DNA of 64,000 nt from Roseiarcus sp963709185 (GTDB lineage Bacteria > Pseudomonadota > Alphaproteobacteria > Rhizobiales > Beijerinckiaceae), in the NCBI GenBank assembly GCA_963709185.1, contig CAVPVQ010000022.1, positions 1-64,000 on the forward strand, given 5' to 3'. The notes below the pieces were generated by a model. The model worked only from the letters and a program-made list of their open reading frames with translations, ran no database searches and was not told the origin of the DNA. Both the position numbers and the translations under genes were made by a program. Numbering within the stretch: position 1 is the first letter of the stretch; each line of letters begins with the position of its first letter. Shown here in pieces: positions 36,601 to 44,160 of this stretch.

Positions 36601-37066
36601 TCTGGACGGCGTCGCCGAGCTGTCGCGACGAGAACAGGACAGCCTTGCCGTCCGAAGTGAAGCTCGAAGGCTGCTGATCGAAGGAATACCATGTGAGCCG
36701 CTTCGCCTCGCCGCCCGCTGCCGGCGCGATGAAAATGTTCATCGCGCCGAAGCGGTCGGTGGCGAAAGCGATCGAATCGCCTGATGGCGACCACACCGGC
36801 GAGGCGGCATGAAAGCCGGCGGGCGTGAGCGCCAGCGCGTCGCCGCCGGCCGTCGGCGCGATCCATATCTGACCCTGGAAGCGAAAGGCGATCCGCGCGC
36901 CGTCCGGCGAGATCGCGGGCTCGCGCAACCACAGCGAATCCTGCGAGGCCTGCGCCGCGCTCGCCAGAAGGCACAAGGCCGCGCAGAGCGCGCCAAGCGT
37001 ACGGCCGAACGGAGCCCGTCGCATTGTCGCCAGTGTCGCGACGCCTCGTTCTCTCGCTGCGCTCAT
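33665..37066 (-). CDS. Tricorn-type protease (beta-propellers, PDZ, S41 peptidase)
   Basis: 1,133 residues. A signal peptide (RTLGALCAALCLLASAAQA) sends it to the periplasm. Residues about 45-600 hold repeated WD40-like/TolB units (ISPDGARIAF, WSPSGDSIAF, TFSADGRRLAY and others). Next come a charged linker, a C1-like helical domain, a PDZ domain (LKPGDILRQVDGEDI) and the S41 core (GLIVDIRYNLGGNLHN, then NASSYSDGSVF with the nucleophile Ser). Tricorn enzymes trim peptides. ATG 37066 has GGGGG 7 bases upstream; ATG 37024 is an alternative. Length matches bacterial tricorn homologues. Confidence 0.9.
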   Translation of the reverse strand: MSAARERGVATLATMRRAPFGRTLGALCAALCLLASAAQASQDSLWLREPAISPDGARIAFRFQGQIWIAPTAGGDALALTPAGFHAASPVWSPSGDSIAFATDRFGAMNIFIAPAAGGEAKRLTWYSFDQQPSSFTSDGKAVLFSSRQLGDAVQTFAIPSQFEESNQLYEVPVAGGRERLALPNAALNARWDSQKRRLLYTSANIEQPFRQRQTSSAARQVWLYDAATGRHERLTGDAHESRDAVWSSSGDVYYLSEASGSLNVWRLSLADRKPTQITHFTGDPVRWLSISRTDDLAFARDGALYRLRAGASEPERIAVNIVRTDFEGERANKTTHIDDFTLSPNGKDIALVTRGDVFVASMNGKYVKRITRTPGEERTPTFSADGRRLAYAGERDGRWSVYETRIVDPDEKTFSEATGIEEKLLKAGDEDAMQPVYAPDGEHIAYVANRESVRVLDVESKADIEILPKGQDFALTDWPWGLAWSPDSKWVALPMQPSGYIQNIGVAPADGSRPAVRIAPSGEDQEQPAWSADGGLLLWSNYADALHLAYEGDWLGEVEAVFSSLKARDVFRAKLREPVVGDAAASDTRERRASSPDEAAPAGGDGAEAKAPKAKERQVFSFEPGGVEDRKITLSQEPTHLVYYGLLADGVSVLSVDWSLNAEGNGFTATGTVRDLREGRRKTLFSGLPYQVLGPAPDQTPSPVLMSKDRKKLYFLSRSGEGATDGVMEVDVGKGANRLIKINLDVTRDEAEARKAAFEQFWTLTKKRFFDRDLNGVDWDAAGRKYERFLPSIVDGRDLAELLSEMSGELNASHTGGYFRRSAPSGEQTASLGLYYDERYPGPGMKVAEIIAGGPFDAADSALKPGDILRQVDGEDIPDEGGVRRILRGRANQLVAITAEHPDGGRFTEKHVPISMGREYDLARARWIKRKREAVVAKSCGRLGYVYVPGMDSASYRATFSEIFGRFPHADGLIVDIRYNLGGNLHNHLLTLLSGKAYLTFEPSRGGPDQQEPRDRWTRPSAVVMNASSYSDGSVFPHAYREFKLGPLIGDPVAGTGTATWWPESLLVPGLVYGLAQLPIRDRDGTLYENAEVEPDIPVPSDPTAWEKGEDPQLDAAIKALTPANGEACKAP

Positions 37067-37193
37067 GCTCTTGCCCCCGCGCCCGCCCGATCGCCGCCCG
37101 TTCGGCGCAGGCTACGACGGCGCGCCGGCCGGCGCGAAGCGAGGGCGCGTGCGCTCACAGAGAATTGACCGGCCCGGCTGGGCGGGGGCGCGC

Positions 37194-39278
37194 CTACCGC
37201 CACATCGCGCGCATGCGCGCCGCGAGGTCGACGCGCGGGCCGTTCGCCGCCGCTCTTTCCTCGGCCCGCGCCGCCGGCCAGGCGATCCGCTCGAACAGCG
37301 GCAGCAGTTCGGCGGGGATGAAACGCGAGCGGCTCGCCAGCACATGGCGGTCGCCGCCGCGCGGCTGGCCATGCACGAAAAACCGCTGTGGGACGACCAG
37401 CGTCAGCTCGTCGCGCGCCCGCGTCATCGCGACATAGAGCAGGCGGCGCTCCTCCTCGATCTCGTCGCTCGAGCCGGTCGCCAGGTCCGAGGGGATGCAG
37501 CCGTCGACCACGTTGAGCACGAACACCGAGCGCCATTCCTGTCCCTTGGCCGAATGGATGGTCGACAGGATCAGATAATCCTCGTCGCGATGCGGCGGCC
37601 CGGATTCATCGCTCGCCGCCTCCGGCGGGTCGAGCGTCAATTCGGCGAGGAACCGTTCGCGCGAGGGATGGGTGGCGCCGATCCGCTCCAGCGCCTCCAG
37701 GTCGGCGAGCCGTGTCGCCGCGTCCTCGTGACGCCGCTCGATATGCGGGCGCAGCCAGGCGATCGCCTGCGCCAGATCGGCCGGCCACGACGCGCCGGGC
37801 GCCGCCAGGGCGCGCATCAGCGCCGCGAAGGGCGCGAAGTCCTCGCGCGCCTTGGCCGGCGCGGCGAAAGCGGCGAGCGCCGCGAAGCCGTCGTCGGCGC
37901 CGGCGGCTTCGACGATGCGCCCGGCGGTCGCCGGGCCGACGCCGGGCAGCAATTGAGCGACGCGGAACGCGGCGATGCGGTCGCGCGGGTTCTGCGCCAG
38001 CCGCAGGATCGCCAGCGCGTCCTTGACATGCGCGGCGTCGAGGAATTTCAGGCCGCCGAATTTGACGAACGGGATGTTGCGCCGCGTCAGCTCCAGTTCC
38101 AGCGCCGCGCTGTGATGGGAGGCGCGAAACAGCACCGCCTGCGATTTCAGGCTGGCCCCCGCTTCGCGGCTCTCGAGGACGCGCGTTGCGACATAGCGCG
38201 CCTGATCGGTCTCCTCGCCGACGGTCGCCAGAACCGGCGGCGCGCCGGTGGCGCGGTCGGTCCACAGGTCCTTGGCGAAGCGCTGGGCGCTGAGGGCGAT
38301 CACCGCGTTCGACGCGGCGAGGATCGGCCGGGTCGAGCGATAGTTGCGATCGAGCGTGATCAGCCTCGCTGGCGGATCGAAGGCGGCGGGAAAGTCGAGG
38401 ATGTTGCGCACGGTGGCGGCGCGGAACGAATAGATCGATTGCGCGTCGTCGCCGACCACCGTCAGCCCTCGGCCGCGCGGCCGCAGCGCGAGCACGATTT
38501 CGCCCTGCAGGCGATTGGTGTCCTGGTATTCGTCGACCAGCAGGTGATCGAAACGGCCGGCGACCTCGGCGGCGATGTCCGGCTCCTGCATCATCTGCGC
38601 GAAATAGAGCAGGAGATCGTCGTAATCGAGCACGCTCTGGCGCTGCTTGGCCTCGACGTAGGACGCGAACAGGCCGCGCAACTCCTCCTCGAACGCCGCG
38701 CACCACGGAAAGTGGCGGCCGAGCGTCTCGGCGAGCGTGGCGCGGCTGTTGACGGTGCGCGAATAGATCGCAAGGCACGTCCCCTTGGTCGGGAACCGGT
38801 CTTTCAGGCCCGACAGCCCCCGCTCGTGCCGCGCATAGTTGATCATATCCGCGGAGTCTTCGCGGTCGTGGATGGTGAACTGCGGATCGAGACCGAGGCG
38901 CAGAGCGTAGTCGCGCAGCAGCCGCGCGCCGATCGAATGAAAGGTGCCGGCGAAGGACGGCGTCGCGGCGGCTGCGGCGTCGGGCGCCAGCCGGCGCGTC
39001 AACAGGCGCTGCACCCGCCGGTTGAGCTCGCCGGCGGCGCGCCGCGAAAAAGTCGCGAGCATGATCCGCCGGGGGTCGGCGCCGCCAAGGATCAGATGGG
39101 CGACGCGATGCGCGAGCATATTGGTCTTGCCGGCGCCGGCGCCAGCGATCACCAGCAAAGGAGCCGGGCCGTCGGCCTCGCCCGCGCCATGCTCGACGGC
39201 GAGGCGCTGGGCGTCGTTCAGTTCGCCGAATGGGCTGACGGCGAGCGGAACGGGGGCGCGAATCACGGCGGGGATCAT
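37194..39278 (-). CDS. UvrD/PcrA-family ATP-dependent DNA helicase
   Basis: About 694 residues with the superfamily 1A helicase motifs in order. LNDAQRLAVEHG is the Q motif, VIAGAGAGKTNML motif I, FAGTFHSIGARLLR, LLVDEYQDTNRLQ motif II, VVGDDAQSIYSFRAA motif III, LDRNYRST motif IV, STIHSAKGQEW motif V and LLYVAMTRARDEL motif VI. It is a 3'-5' helicase, smaller than UvrD proper and probably a Rep/PcrA-like paralogue in DNA repair. ATG 39278 is chosen; the longer TTG start at 39290 cannot be excluded. Confidence 0.92.
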   Translation of the reverse strand: MIPAVIRAPVPLAVSPFGELNDAQRLAVEHGAGEADGPAPLLVIAGAGAGKTNMLAHRVAHLILGGADPRRIMLATFSRRAAGELNRRVQRLLTRRLAPDAAAAATPSFAGTFHSIGARLLRDYALRLGLDPQFTIHDREDSADMINYARHERGLSGLKDRFPTKGTCLAIYSRTVNSRATLAETLGRHFPWCAAFEEELRGLFASYVEAKQRQSVLDYDDLLLYFAQMMQEPDIAAEVAGRFDHLLVDEYQDTNRLQGEIVLALRPRGRGLTVVGDDAQSIYSFRAATVRNILDFPAAFDPPARLITLDRNYRSTRPILAASNAVIALSAQRFAKDLWTDRATGAPPVLATVGEETDQARYVATRVLESREAGASLKSQAVLFRASHHSAALELELTRRNIPFVKFGGLKFLDAAHVKDALAILRLAQNPRDRIAAFRVAQLLPGVGPATAGRIVEAAGADDGFAALAAFAAPAKAREDFAPFAALMRALAAPGASWPADLAQAIAWLRPHIERRHEDAATRLADLEALERIGATHPSRERFLAELTLDPPEAASDESGPPHRDEDYLILSTIHSAKGQEWRSVFVLNVVDGCIPSDLATGSSDEIEEERRLLYVAMTRARDELTLVVPQRFFVHGQPRGGDRHVLASRSRFIPAELLPLFERIAWPAARAEERAAANGPRVDLAARMRAMWR

Positions 39279-39397
39279 CCCCCACAGCAATCATGTTTCG
39301 CCTTTTGTTCGCAAGCGGCCGCGGCGATATTATACTTGACGGGACCAGACGCTATGGATGGTCCGGGCTACGCAAGTCGTCCGGATAAATTGGGGGC

Positions 39398-39502
39398 TTA
39401 TACCCTAAGATATTTGATGAATACGATTGCCCCCAAAGCTCCTAGAACGATGAGGATGAACATAAAAATCCCAACGAAGCTATTCCCTGACGCTCTGAAC
39501 AT
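39398..39502 (-). CDS. 34-residue single-pass membrane microprotein (hypothetical)
   Basis: The ATG at 39502 opens a 34-codon frame. After FRASGNSF it is one hydrophobic helix (VGIFMFILIVLGALGAIVF) ending in the basic KYLRV. A purine-rich GAGG lies just ahead of the start. It begins 20 bases after the preceding 55-codon gene, in the same direction. The helix is convincing as a membrane segment, but such short frames arise by chance, so this is tentative. Confidence 0.4.
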   Translation of the reverse strand: MFRASGNSFVGIFMFILIVLGALGAIVFIKYLRV

Positions 39503-39522
39503 CCTCGGCCCCCGCCCAACTG

Positions 39523-39690
39523 CTACTTCTTATCGATGATAGCCTTTGCCGGTTCCGGCTGGCGATCTGCGATCTTCCTAAGCGCTCTATCGAGCGTAGC
39601 CGGGTCGTCTCCAGCTTCGACCTCGCGCGCCAGCTTGGGCATGTTCGCAGCGCGCTCGGCTTCGGTGATTTGGGTTTTCTTGGCGGGCAC
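39523..39690 (-). CDS. 55-residue hypothetical protein
   Basis: GTG 39690 to TAG 39523. The product is charged and mostly helical: PAKKTQITEAERAANMP, then LAREVEAGDDPATLDRAL, then RKIADRQPEPAKAIIDKK. It opens 6 bases after the stop of the upstream gene, which supports translational coupling. I recognise no family. Confidence 0.5.
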   Translation of the reverse strand: MPAKKTQITEAERAANMPKLAREVEAGDDPATLDRALRKIADRQPEPAKAIIDKK

Positions 39691-39696
39691 TGGCGC

Positions 39697-40017
39697 TCAC
39701 TCTCGCGACGGCTCTGCCTTCGAAGTGATCTGAATTTCACCGCTTCCCATATACATCAAATCGAAGCAATTTGCCGCTGCCTGCAACCATTTCGCACGCC
39801 CTTCGATGGCCCAATTTGTATCGGGCTCGGGCAGAGATTTTAGAAGTCCTTGAATGAAAGGATGACGACCTCGGTCAATATCTCGGGTGTCAGAAGGCAT
39901 CGCGCCGCCCGCGCCGCCAACGCTGCGCCCGACTTCGTCGCCCCCTCCATAAAAACCCCCCGTCGGGCCGGTCGACCCTGTAGGGCCAGTCGATCCGCCG
40001 CTGCCAAGAATCGGCAT
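39697..40017 (-). CDS. Hypothetical protein with a Gly-Pro-Thr-rich N-terminus
   Basis: From ATG 40017 the product is 106 residues; a GTG at 40110 would add 31. The N-terminus has collagen-like GSTGPTGSTGPTGG, followed by a Gly-rich linker. The compact C-terminal part (FIQGLLKSLPEPDTNWAIEG, RAKWLQAAANCFDLMY, GSGEIQI) looks like a small conserved helical unit. I cannot name the family, though similar tails occur in short accessory proteins of rhizobial islands. No clear ribosome site supports either start. Confidence 0.5.
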   Translation of the reverse strand: MPILGSGGSTGPTGSTGPTGGFYGGGDEVGRSVGGAGGAMPSDTRDIDRGRHPFIQGLLKSLPEPDTNWAIEGRAKWLQAAANCFDLMYMGSGEIQITSKAEPSRE

Positions 40018-40305
40018 AATCAGGCGATCGGAGTCCGCTGCAAAGAACCCAGCTTGGGTCGCCGATTTTTCAAAGACTAATCTCGCGACTCCCTTCTGTT
40101 TCGGCGACACACCAAATCTGACAAGCGCCTGCGGCGGGGCCCATGATCGGAAGTGCGAAATAAGGGCGACACGTGCTTGCTTTTATTCGCGCGTCCCAGC
40201 CCAGCGACGCCTCTCGGCCGATCAAAATCGCAATAAGGAAATATGCGGCTGCCGCCGAAATTCTAATTGCGGCTCACTTCATCCGCGTTGAGGCCTGGAC
40301 TACCG

Positions 40306-41271
40306 TCACAATTGCCGCGCAATCGCTTTTGTGGCGTCAATGATCTGGCCGACCTCGCCCTGCGTCAATGCCGGGTAAATGGGTATCGATATTGTTTGGT
40401 CAAAAGCGCGGACCGCGTTTGGAAAAGCGGCGTCGGGGAATCCTCGTCTGCGATGAAGAAGCCGATCGACGCCTCTCCGCACCGTAATTCCGCGGTCGGC
40501 GAATGCGGCGTGAATTTTGTCAAACTCAGGGTCAAATCGAATGGGAAACCTGAAGTAGACGCTTCTTCCGGCGCTCTTGAGAGGGCCGGTCAGTCTCTCC
40601 GGGAGTTCGGCAAAATATCGGCTTGCGATCGCGGCCCGTCTTTCCAGCATTTCATCGTAGCGGGCCAATTGGCTCAACCCCAGCGCTGCTTGAAGATCCG
40701 AGAATGGCGCATTGCTTTCTACAGTTGCGGCTTCGCGAAACACGGCCGCTCCACCCTCTCCGGTGGTCAAGCACTTCGTAGCGTGGAATGAAAAAAACGC
40801 GGCGTCGTTCTTCAATTTGGACAATCCAAAGCTTTGACAATGATCTTCTATGATGGGTATCCCGATGTCCCTGAGATCAGCTTCGACGCCAAAGATGTTG
40901 ACGAGGATGATTGCGCGGGTCCGGTCGGAAATGTTCGCCTTCACCGATCTGAGGTCCATGTTCCAGAATGGGCCGCTGTCGCAGTATATGGGTTCTGCGC
41001 CGCGTTCTCTGATCACTCTCTCGACGCTTTCGCAGACGTAAGTCGGCAGAATAACCTCGTCTCCTCTTCCGACGCCCAAAGCCGCCAGACAGACCGCCTG
41101 AGCAGCCGATCCGCTCGCCGTCAGAATTGCCGTCGTTCCGCCGGACCAACGCAACAGTTCCGCTCCAAACTCGCGCGACGCCTCTCCGGTCGCGATCATG
41201 CCTCCCGACATTTGTTGCGCCACGGCTGCGATATCTGAGGCCGTTATCCAGGGTCGTGAGTGTGCTATCAT
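40306..41271 (-). CDS. DegT/DnrJ/EryC1/StrS-family PLP aminotransferase
   Basis: 321 residues, somewhat short for the family (360-400). The fold markers are there: TASGSAAQAVCLAALGVGRGDEVILPTYVC, IPIIEDHCQSFG, and the Schiff-base Lys in FFSFHATKCLTTGEGG. These enzymes usually transaminate nucleotide-linked keto-sugars for surface glycans or secondary metabolites. Here no sugar-nucleotide genes adjoin it; the only partner is the divergent methyltransferase 36 bases away. Base composition is less GC-rich than core genes nearby. Confidence 0.85.
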   Translation of the reverse strand: MIAHSRPWITASDIAAVAQQMSGGMIATGEASREFGAELLRWSGGTTAILTASGSAAQAVCLAALGVGRGDEVILPTYVCESVERVIRERGAEPIYCDSGPFWNMDLRSVKANISDRTRAIILVNIFGVEADLRDIGIPIIEDHCQSFGLSKLKNDAAFFSFHATKCLTTGEGGAAVFREAATVESNAPFSDLQAALGLSQLARYDEMLERRAAIASRYFAELPERLTGPLKSAGRSVYFRFPIRFDPEFDKIHAAFADRGITVRRGVDRLLHRRRGFPDAAFPNAVRAFDQTISIPIYPALTQGEVGQIIDATKAIARQL

Positions 41272-41307
41272 TTTCCAAACGTACGAAATTGCTCGAAGGA
41301 AGTCACC

Positions 41308-41961
41308 GTGAAGAAATCTGTCACCGAAGCGATAGAAAAAATCCGCGACACTTACTCGAGCCTGGTGATCGAGCACGGGGCGGACGCCAGAGCCGGCGGA
41401 TATCGCGACGAGGAGAAACGAAACCTCCGTTACGACCGGCTTGTTCGCGTTTTGGACGACGCGCCGGAACAGTTCACGATCGCAGAATTGGGCTGCGGGT
41501 ACGGAGCGTTCTACACCTACCTGGACGAACTGATGCCTGGGCGAATCAGCCACTACGACGGATACGACGTCAGCGCGGAGATGCTGAAGCGTGGCCGCGA
41601 CCATCTCGGCGGACAGCCGGTTTCATTGATGTTGGAAGACCATGTCGTCCGGGAGGCCGACTATGTCTTCATTTCCGGCATCTTCAACGTAAAGATGAAC
41701 GCCCCTGCGAGCGATTGGCAATCCTATATCGAGGATACGCTCAAGGTCTCTTTTGCCAAGGCGCGACGGGGGCTCGCCTTCTACCTCCTGTCCGGCTCCC
41801 GCGTCGATTTTCGCAACCAGGATTTCTATTATGGCGACGCGAAGGAACTCATGGAGTTTTGCGACAAGAATCTATCGCCATTTCATACCATCGATGAGTC
41901 CTATCCGCTCTACGAGATGACCTGTTGCGTCTTCCCGAAAGGCCATGGCGCCAGCCGTTGA
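41308..41961 (+). CDS. SAM-dependent methyltransferase paired with the DegT gene
   Basis: 217 residues. The SAM site is FTIAELGCGYGAFYTYLDE, followed by YDGYDVSAEML and ADYVFISGIFNVKMN. The start is assigned to GTG 41308, with AAGGA 7 bases upstream; the frame open to 41260 has no ribosome site and runs into the aminotransferase start. Sequence of this kind is seen with glycan or small-molecule biosynthesis genes, but the substrate is unknown. It is divergent from the aminotransferase and probably shares its control region (41272-41307). Confidence 0.82.
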   Translation: MKKSVTEAIEKIRDTYSSLVIEHGADARAGGYRDEEKRNLRYDRLVRVLDDAPEQFTIAELGCGYGAFYTYLDELMPGRISHYDGYDVSAEMLKRGRDHLGGQPVSLMLEDHVVREADYVFISGIFNVKMNAPASDWQSYIEDTLKVSFAKARRGLAFYLLSGSRVDFRNQDFYYGDAKELMEFCDKNLSPFHTIDESYPLYEMTCCVFPKGHGASR

Positions 41962-41994
41962 CTCATTCCGGCCAGGCAAAATCAAGGCGCAATA

Positions 41995-42018
41995 GATATT
42001 CGCAGCGCTGCGAATATC
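41995..42018. repeat. Perfect 24-bp palindrome between convergent genes
   Basis: GATATTCGCAGC is followed at once by its exact reverse complement GCTGCGAATATC. As RNA it could fold into a ten-pair stem with a GCGC loop. It lies 33 bases after the methyltransferase stop and 38 bases before the end of the MFS gene. A two-way terminator is the simplest role, although no T-run follows. Confidence 0.7.
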
Positions 42019-42020
42019 CC

Positions 42021-42042
42021 GAAGCCCCCTGCTGCAGGCTTC
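42021..42042. terminator. Hairpin after the palindrome, possible MFS-gene terminator
   Basis: GAAGCC and GGCTTC pair across a 10-base loop. It is only two bases away from the 24-bp palindrome, giving two tandem hairpins between convergent genes. Without a U-tract the terminator reading is tentative. Confidence 0.35.
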
Positions 42043-42056
42043 AGCGGCAGACCTTC

Positions 42057-43343
42057 TCACAGCCGCCGGGAGCGAAGGTTCGGCAGGAAGTAGGTCAGCA
42101 GCCCGATCGCCGGCAGGAAGCCGCAGACCTGATAGACGAAGGTCAGGCTGGTCAGGTCGGCGACCTCGCCGAGCACCGCCGCGCCGATGCCGCCGAGGCC
42201 GAACGCCAGGCCGAAGAACAGGCCGGCGATCGCCCCGACATTGCCCGGCACCAGCTCCTGCGCAAACACGATGATCGCCGAAAACGCCGAGGCGAGGATC
42301 AGCCCGATCGCCACGCTGTCCAACGCCGTCCAGAACAGATCGAGATGCGGCAAGGCGAGGGTGAACGGCAGGACGCCGACGATCGACACCCAGATCACGA
42401 ACTTGCGCCCGAACCGGTCGCCGATCGGCCCGCCGACGAAGGTTCCCGCCGCCACCGCGCCGAGAAAAACGAACAGGTAGATCTGCGACTGCTGCACCGA
42501 GACGTGGAAGGTCTCAATGAGATAGAAGGTGTAGTAGCTCGACAGGCTCGAGAGATAGAACATCTTCGAGGAGACCAGCACCACCAGGATGGCGATCGAG
42601 CGCCCCACCAGCTTGCGCGGCAAGCCGTGCGGCGCGATAGCGCTCGCCGTCTTGGGCGCGGCGCGATGGGCGGCGTACCACTGGCTGACGCGGGTCAGGA
42701 TGACGATGCCGATCAGCGCCAGCGCGCTGAACCAGACGACCGAGGTCTGGCCGAACGGCACGACGATGAAGGCGGCCATCAGCGGCCCCATCGACTGGCC
42801 GATATTGCCGCCGACCTGGAACAAGGATTGCGCGAAGCCATGGCGACCGCCCGAAGCGGCGCGCGCCACGCGCGAGGACTCCGGGTGGAAGATCGCCGAA
42901 CCGACGCCGATCAGCGCGACCGACACCAGCAGAAAGGTGTAGCTGCGGCCAAACGCCAGCAGCGTCAGCCCCAACAGCGTGAACATCATCGCCACGGGCA
43001 GCGAATACGGCTGCGGCCGCCGGTCGGTGTAGAGCCCGATCAGCGGCTGGAGCAGCGAAGCGGTGAACTGGAAGGTGAAGGTGATGAGGCCGGTCTCGAA
43101 GAACGTCAGGCCGAGCTGGTCGCGAAACACCGGATAGAGCGCCGGGGCGAGCGACTGCATCATGTCGTTGAGCATGTGCGATACGCTGATCGCGACAAGG
43201 ATGCTCAGGGTCGTGGTTTCCGCGACGCGACGGCTGACCCGTCCCGGAGCCGGCGCTTCCAGCTCCGCGACGGACGATTCTTGGGCTGCGCTCAAAGGAG
43301 AAAATCCGTGCGGGTCACGCGTCGCGCGGATCGCGGCGCTCAT
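42057..43343 (-). CDS. MFS transporter, fosmidomycin-resistance (Fsr) type
   Basis: 428 residues with 12 membrane helices. SHMLNDMMQSLAPALYPVF in helix 1, GSAIFHPESSRVARAASGG and GNIGQSMGPLMAAF are the Fsr-type signatures. Fsr of E. coli exports fosmidomycin, but the natural substrate here is unknown. The N-terminal 35 residues are a cytoplasmic extension. It stands alone, divergent from nothing close and 136 bases from infC on the same strand. Confidence 0.87.
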   Translation of the reverse strand: MSAAIRATRDPHGFSPLSAAQESSVAELEAPAPGRVSRRVAETTTLSILVAISVSHMLNDMMQSLAPALYPVFRDQLGLTFFETGLITFTFQFTASLLQPLIGLYTDRRPQPYSLPVAMMFTLLGLTLLAFGRSYTFLLVSVALIGVGSAIFHPESSRVARAASGGRHGFAQSLFQVGGNIGQSMGPLMAAFIVVPFGQTSVVWFSALALIGIVILTRVSQWYAAHRAAPKTASAIAPHGLPRKLVGRSIAILVVLVSSKMFYLSSLSSYYTFYLIETFHVSVQQSQIYLFVFLGAVAAGTFVGGPIGDRFGRKFVIWVSIVGVLPFTLALPHLDLFWTALDSVAIGLILASAFSAIIVFAQELVPGNVGAIAGLFFGLAFGLGGIGAAVLGEVADLTSLTFVYQVCGFLPAIGLLTYFLPNLRSRRL

Positions 43344-43478
43344 TGCGGTGAGGTATGTGCTTAGCGCACGACCCCGCCGACCGCCAATGCAGGCGTTGCA
43401 TGGCGGCCATGCCGGGGTCGGGGAGCTGGCATGTCAGTCGCCCGCGTTTGCGGCGGGCCGCGGGCGACCGGCGGCGGC

Positions 43479-44018
43479 CTAGCGCGGCGCCAGCACCATC
43501 ACCATCTGCCGTCCTTCCATCAGCGGCTCGGCCTCGACCTTGGCGATCGTCGCCGTTTCCGTTCGCACGCGAAGCAGCAATTTGTAGCCGATGTCCTGAT
43601 GAGCCATTTCGCGACCGCGAAACCGCAAGGTGACCTTCACCTTGTCGCCTTCGTCGAAGAACCGGCGCACCGACCTCATCTTCACTTCGTAATCGTGGTC
43701 GTCGATGCCCGGACGGAGCTTGATTTCCTTGATTTCGACCACTTTTTGCTTCTTGCGCGCCTCGGCGGACTTCTTCTGCTCGAGGAAGCGGAACTTGCCG
43801 AAATCGAGAATTTTGCAAACCGGCGGCTCGGCGTTGGGAACGATCTCGACCAGGTCGAGCGAGGCCTCGTCGGCGAGCTGCTGGGCCTCGGCGATCTCGA
43901 CGACGCCGCGATTGTGCCCCTCGGCGTCGATCAGTTGAACCTTGTTGGCGCGAATGTCGCGATTGATGCGCGGCCCCCCTTTCTCCGGAGTCGCTTGGGC
44001 TTTCATGGGACGACGAAT
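43479..44018 (-). CDS. infC: Translation initiation factor IF-3, with an AUU start
   Basis: 179 residues counting the initiator. IF-3 binds the 30S subunit and proofreads start codons. Family blocks: GPRINRDIRANKVQLIDAEG, SLDLVEIVPNAEPPVCKILDFGKF, QKVVEIKEIKLRPGIDDHDYEVK, DKVKVTLRFRGREMAH. The best start is ATT at 44018-44016, with AGGAG 7 bases upstream, giving the N-terminus (M)RRPMKAQ typical of this order; the ATG at codon 5 has no ribosome site at the right distance. AUU starts in infC underlie its known autoregulation, so the same control is expected here. Confidence 0.93.
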   Translation of the reverse strand: MRRPMKAQATPEKGGPRINRDIRANKVQLIDAEGHNRGVVEIAEAQQLADEASLDLVEIVPNAEPPVCKILDFGKFRFLEQKKSAEARKKQKVVEIKEIKLRPGIDDHDYEVKMRSVRRFFDEGDKVKVTLRFRGREMAHQDIGYKLLLRVRTETATIAKVEAEPLMEGRQMVMVLAPR

Positions 44019-44030
44019 GGCTGATCTCCT
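44016..44030 (-). promoter_or_regulatory. Ribosome site and AUU initiator of infC
   Basis: Minus strand AGGAG (44030-44026), seven bases, ATT (44018-44016). The strong Shine-Dalgarno fixes the rare start codon, which IF-3 itself discriminates against. Confidence 0.85.
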
Positions 44031-44160
44031 AAGGCTGTTGAGACGAACGGGTTGAGGCGCACACACTTAGCCCCGCGGCGAAACGCTGCGAGGAACACAC
44101 GCGAATGTGATGATCCATGGTTCGCGGGGTCAAGTCAATCACGGGAAGACAACCGCGCGT

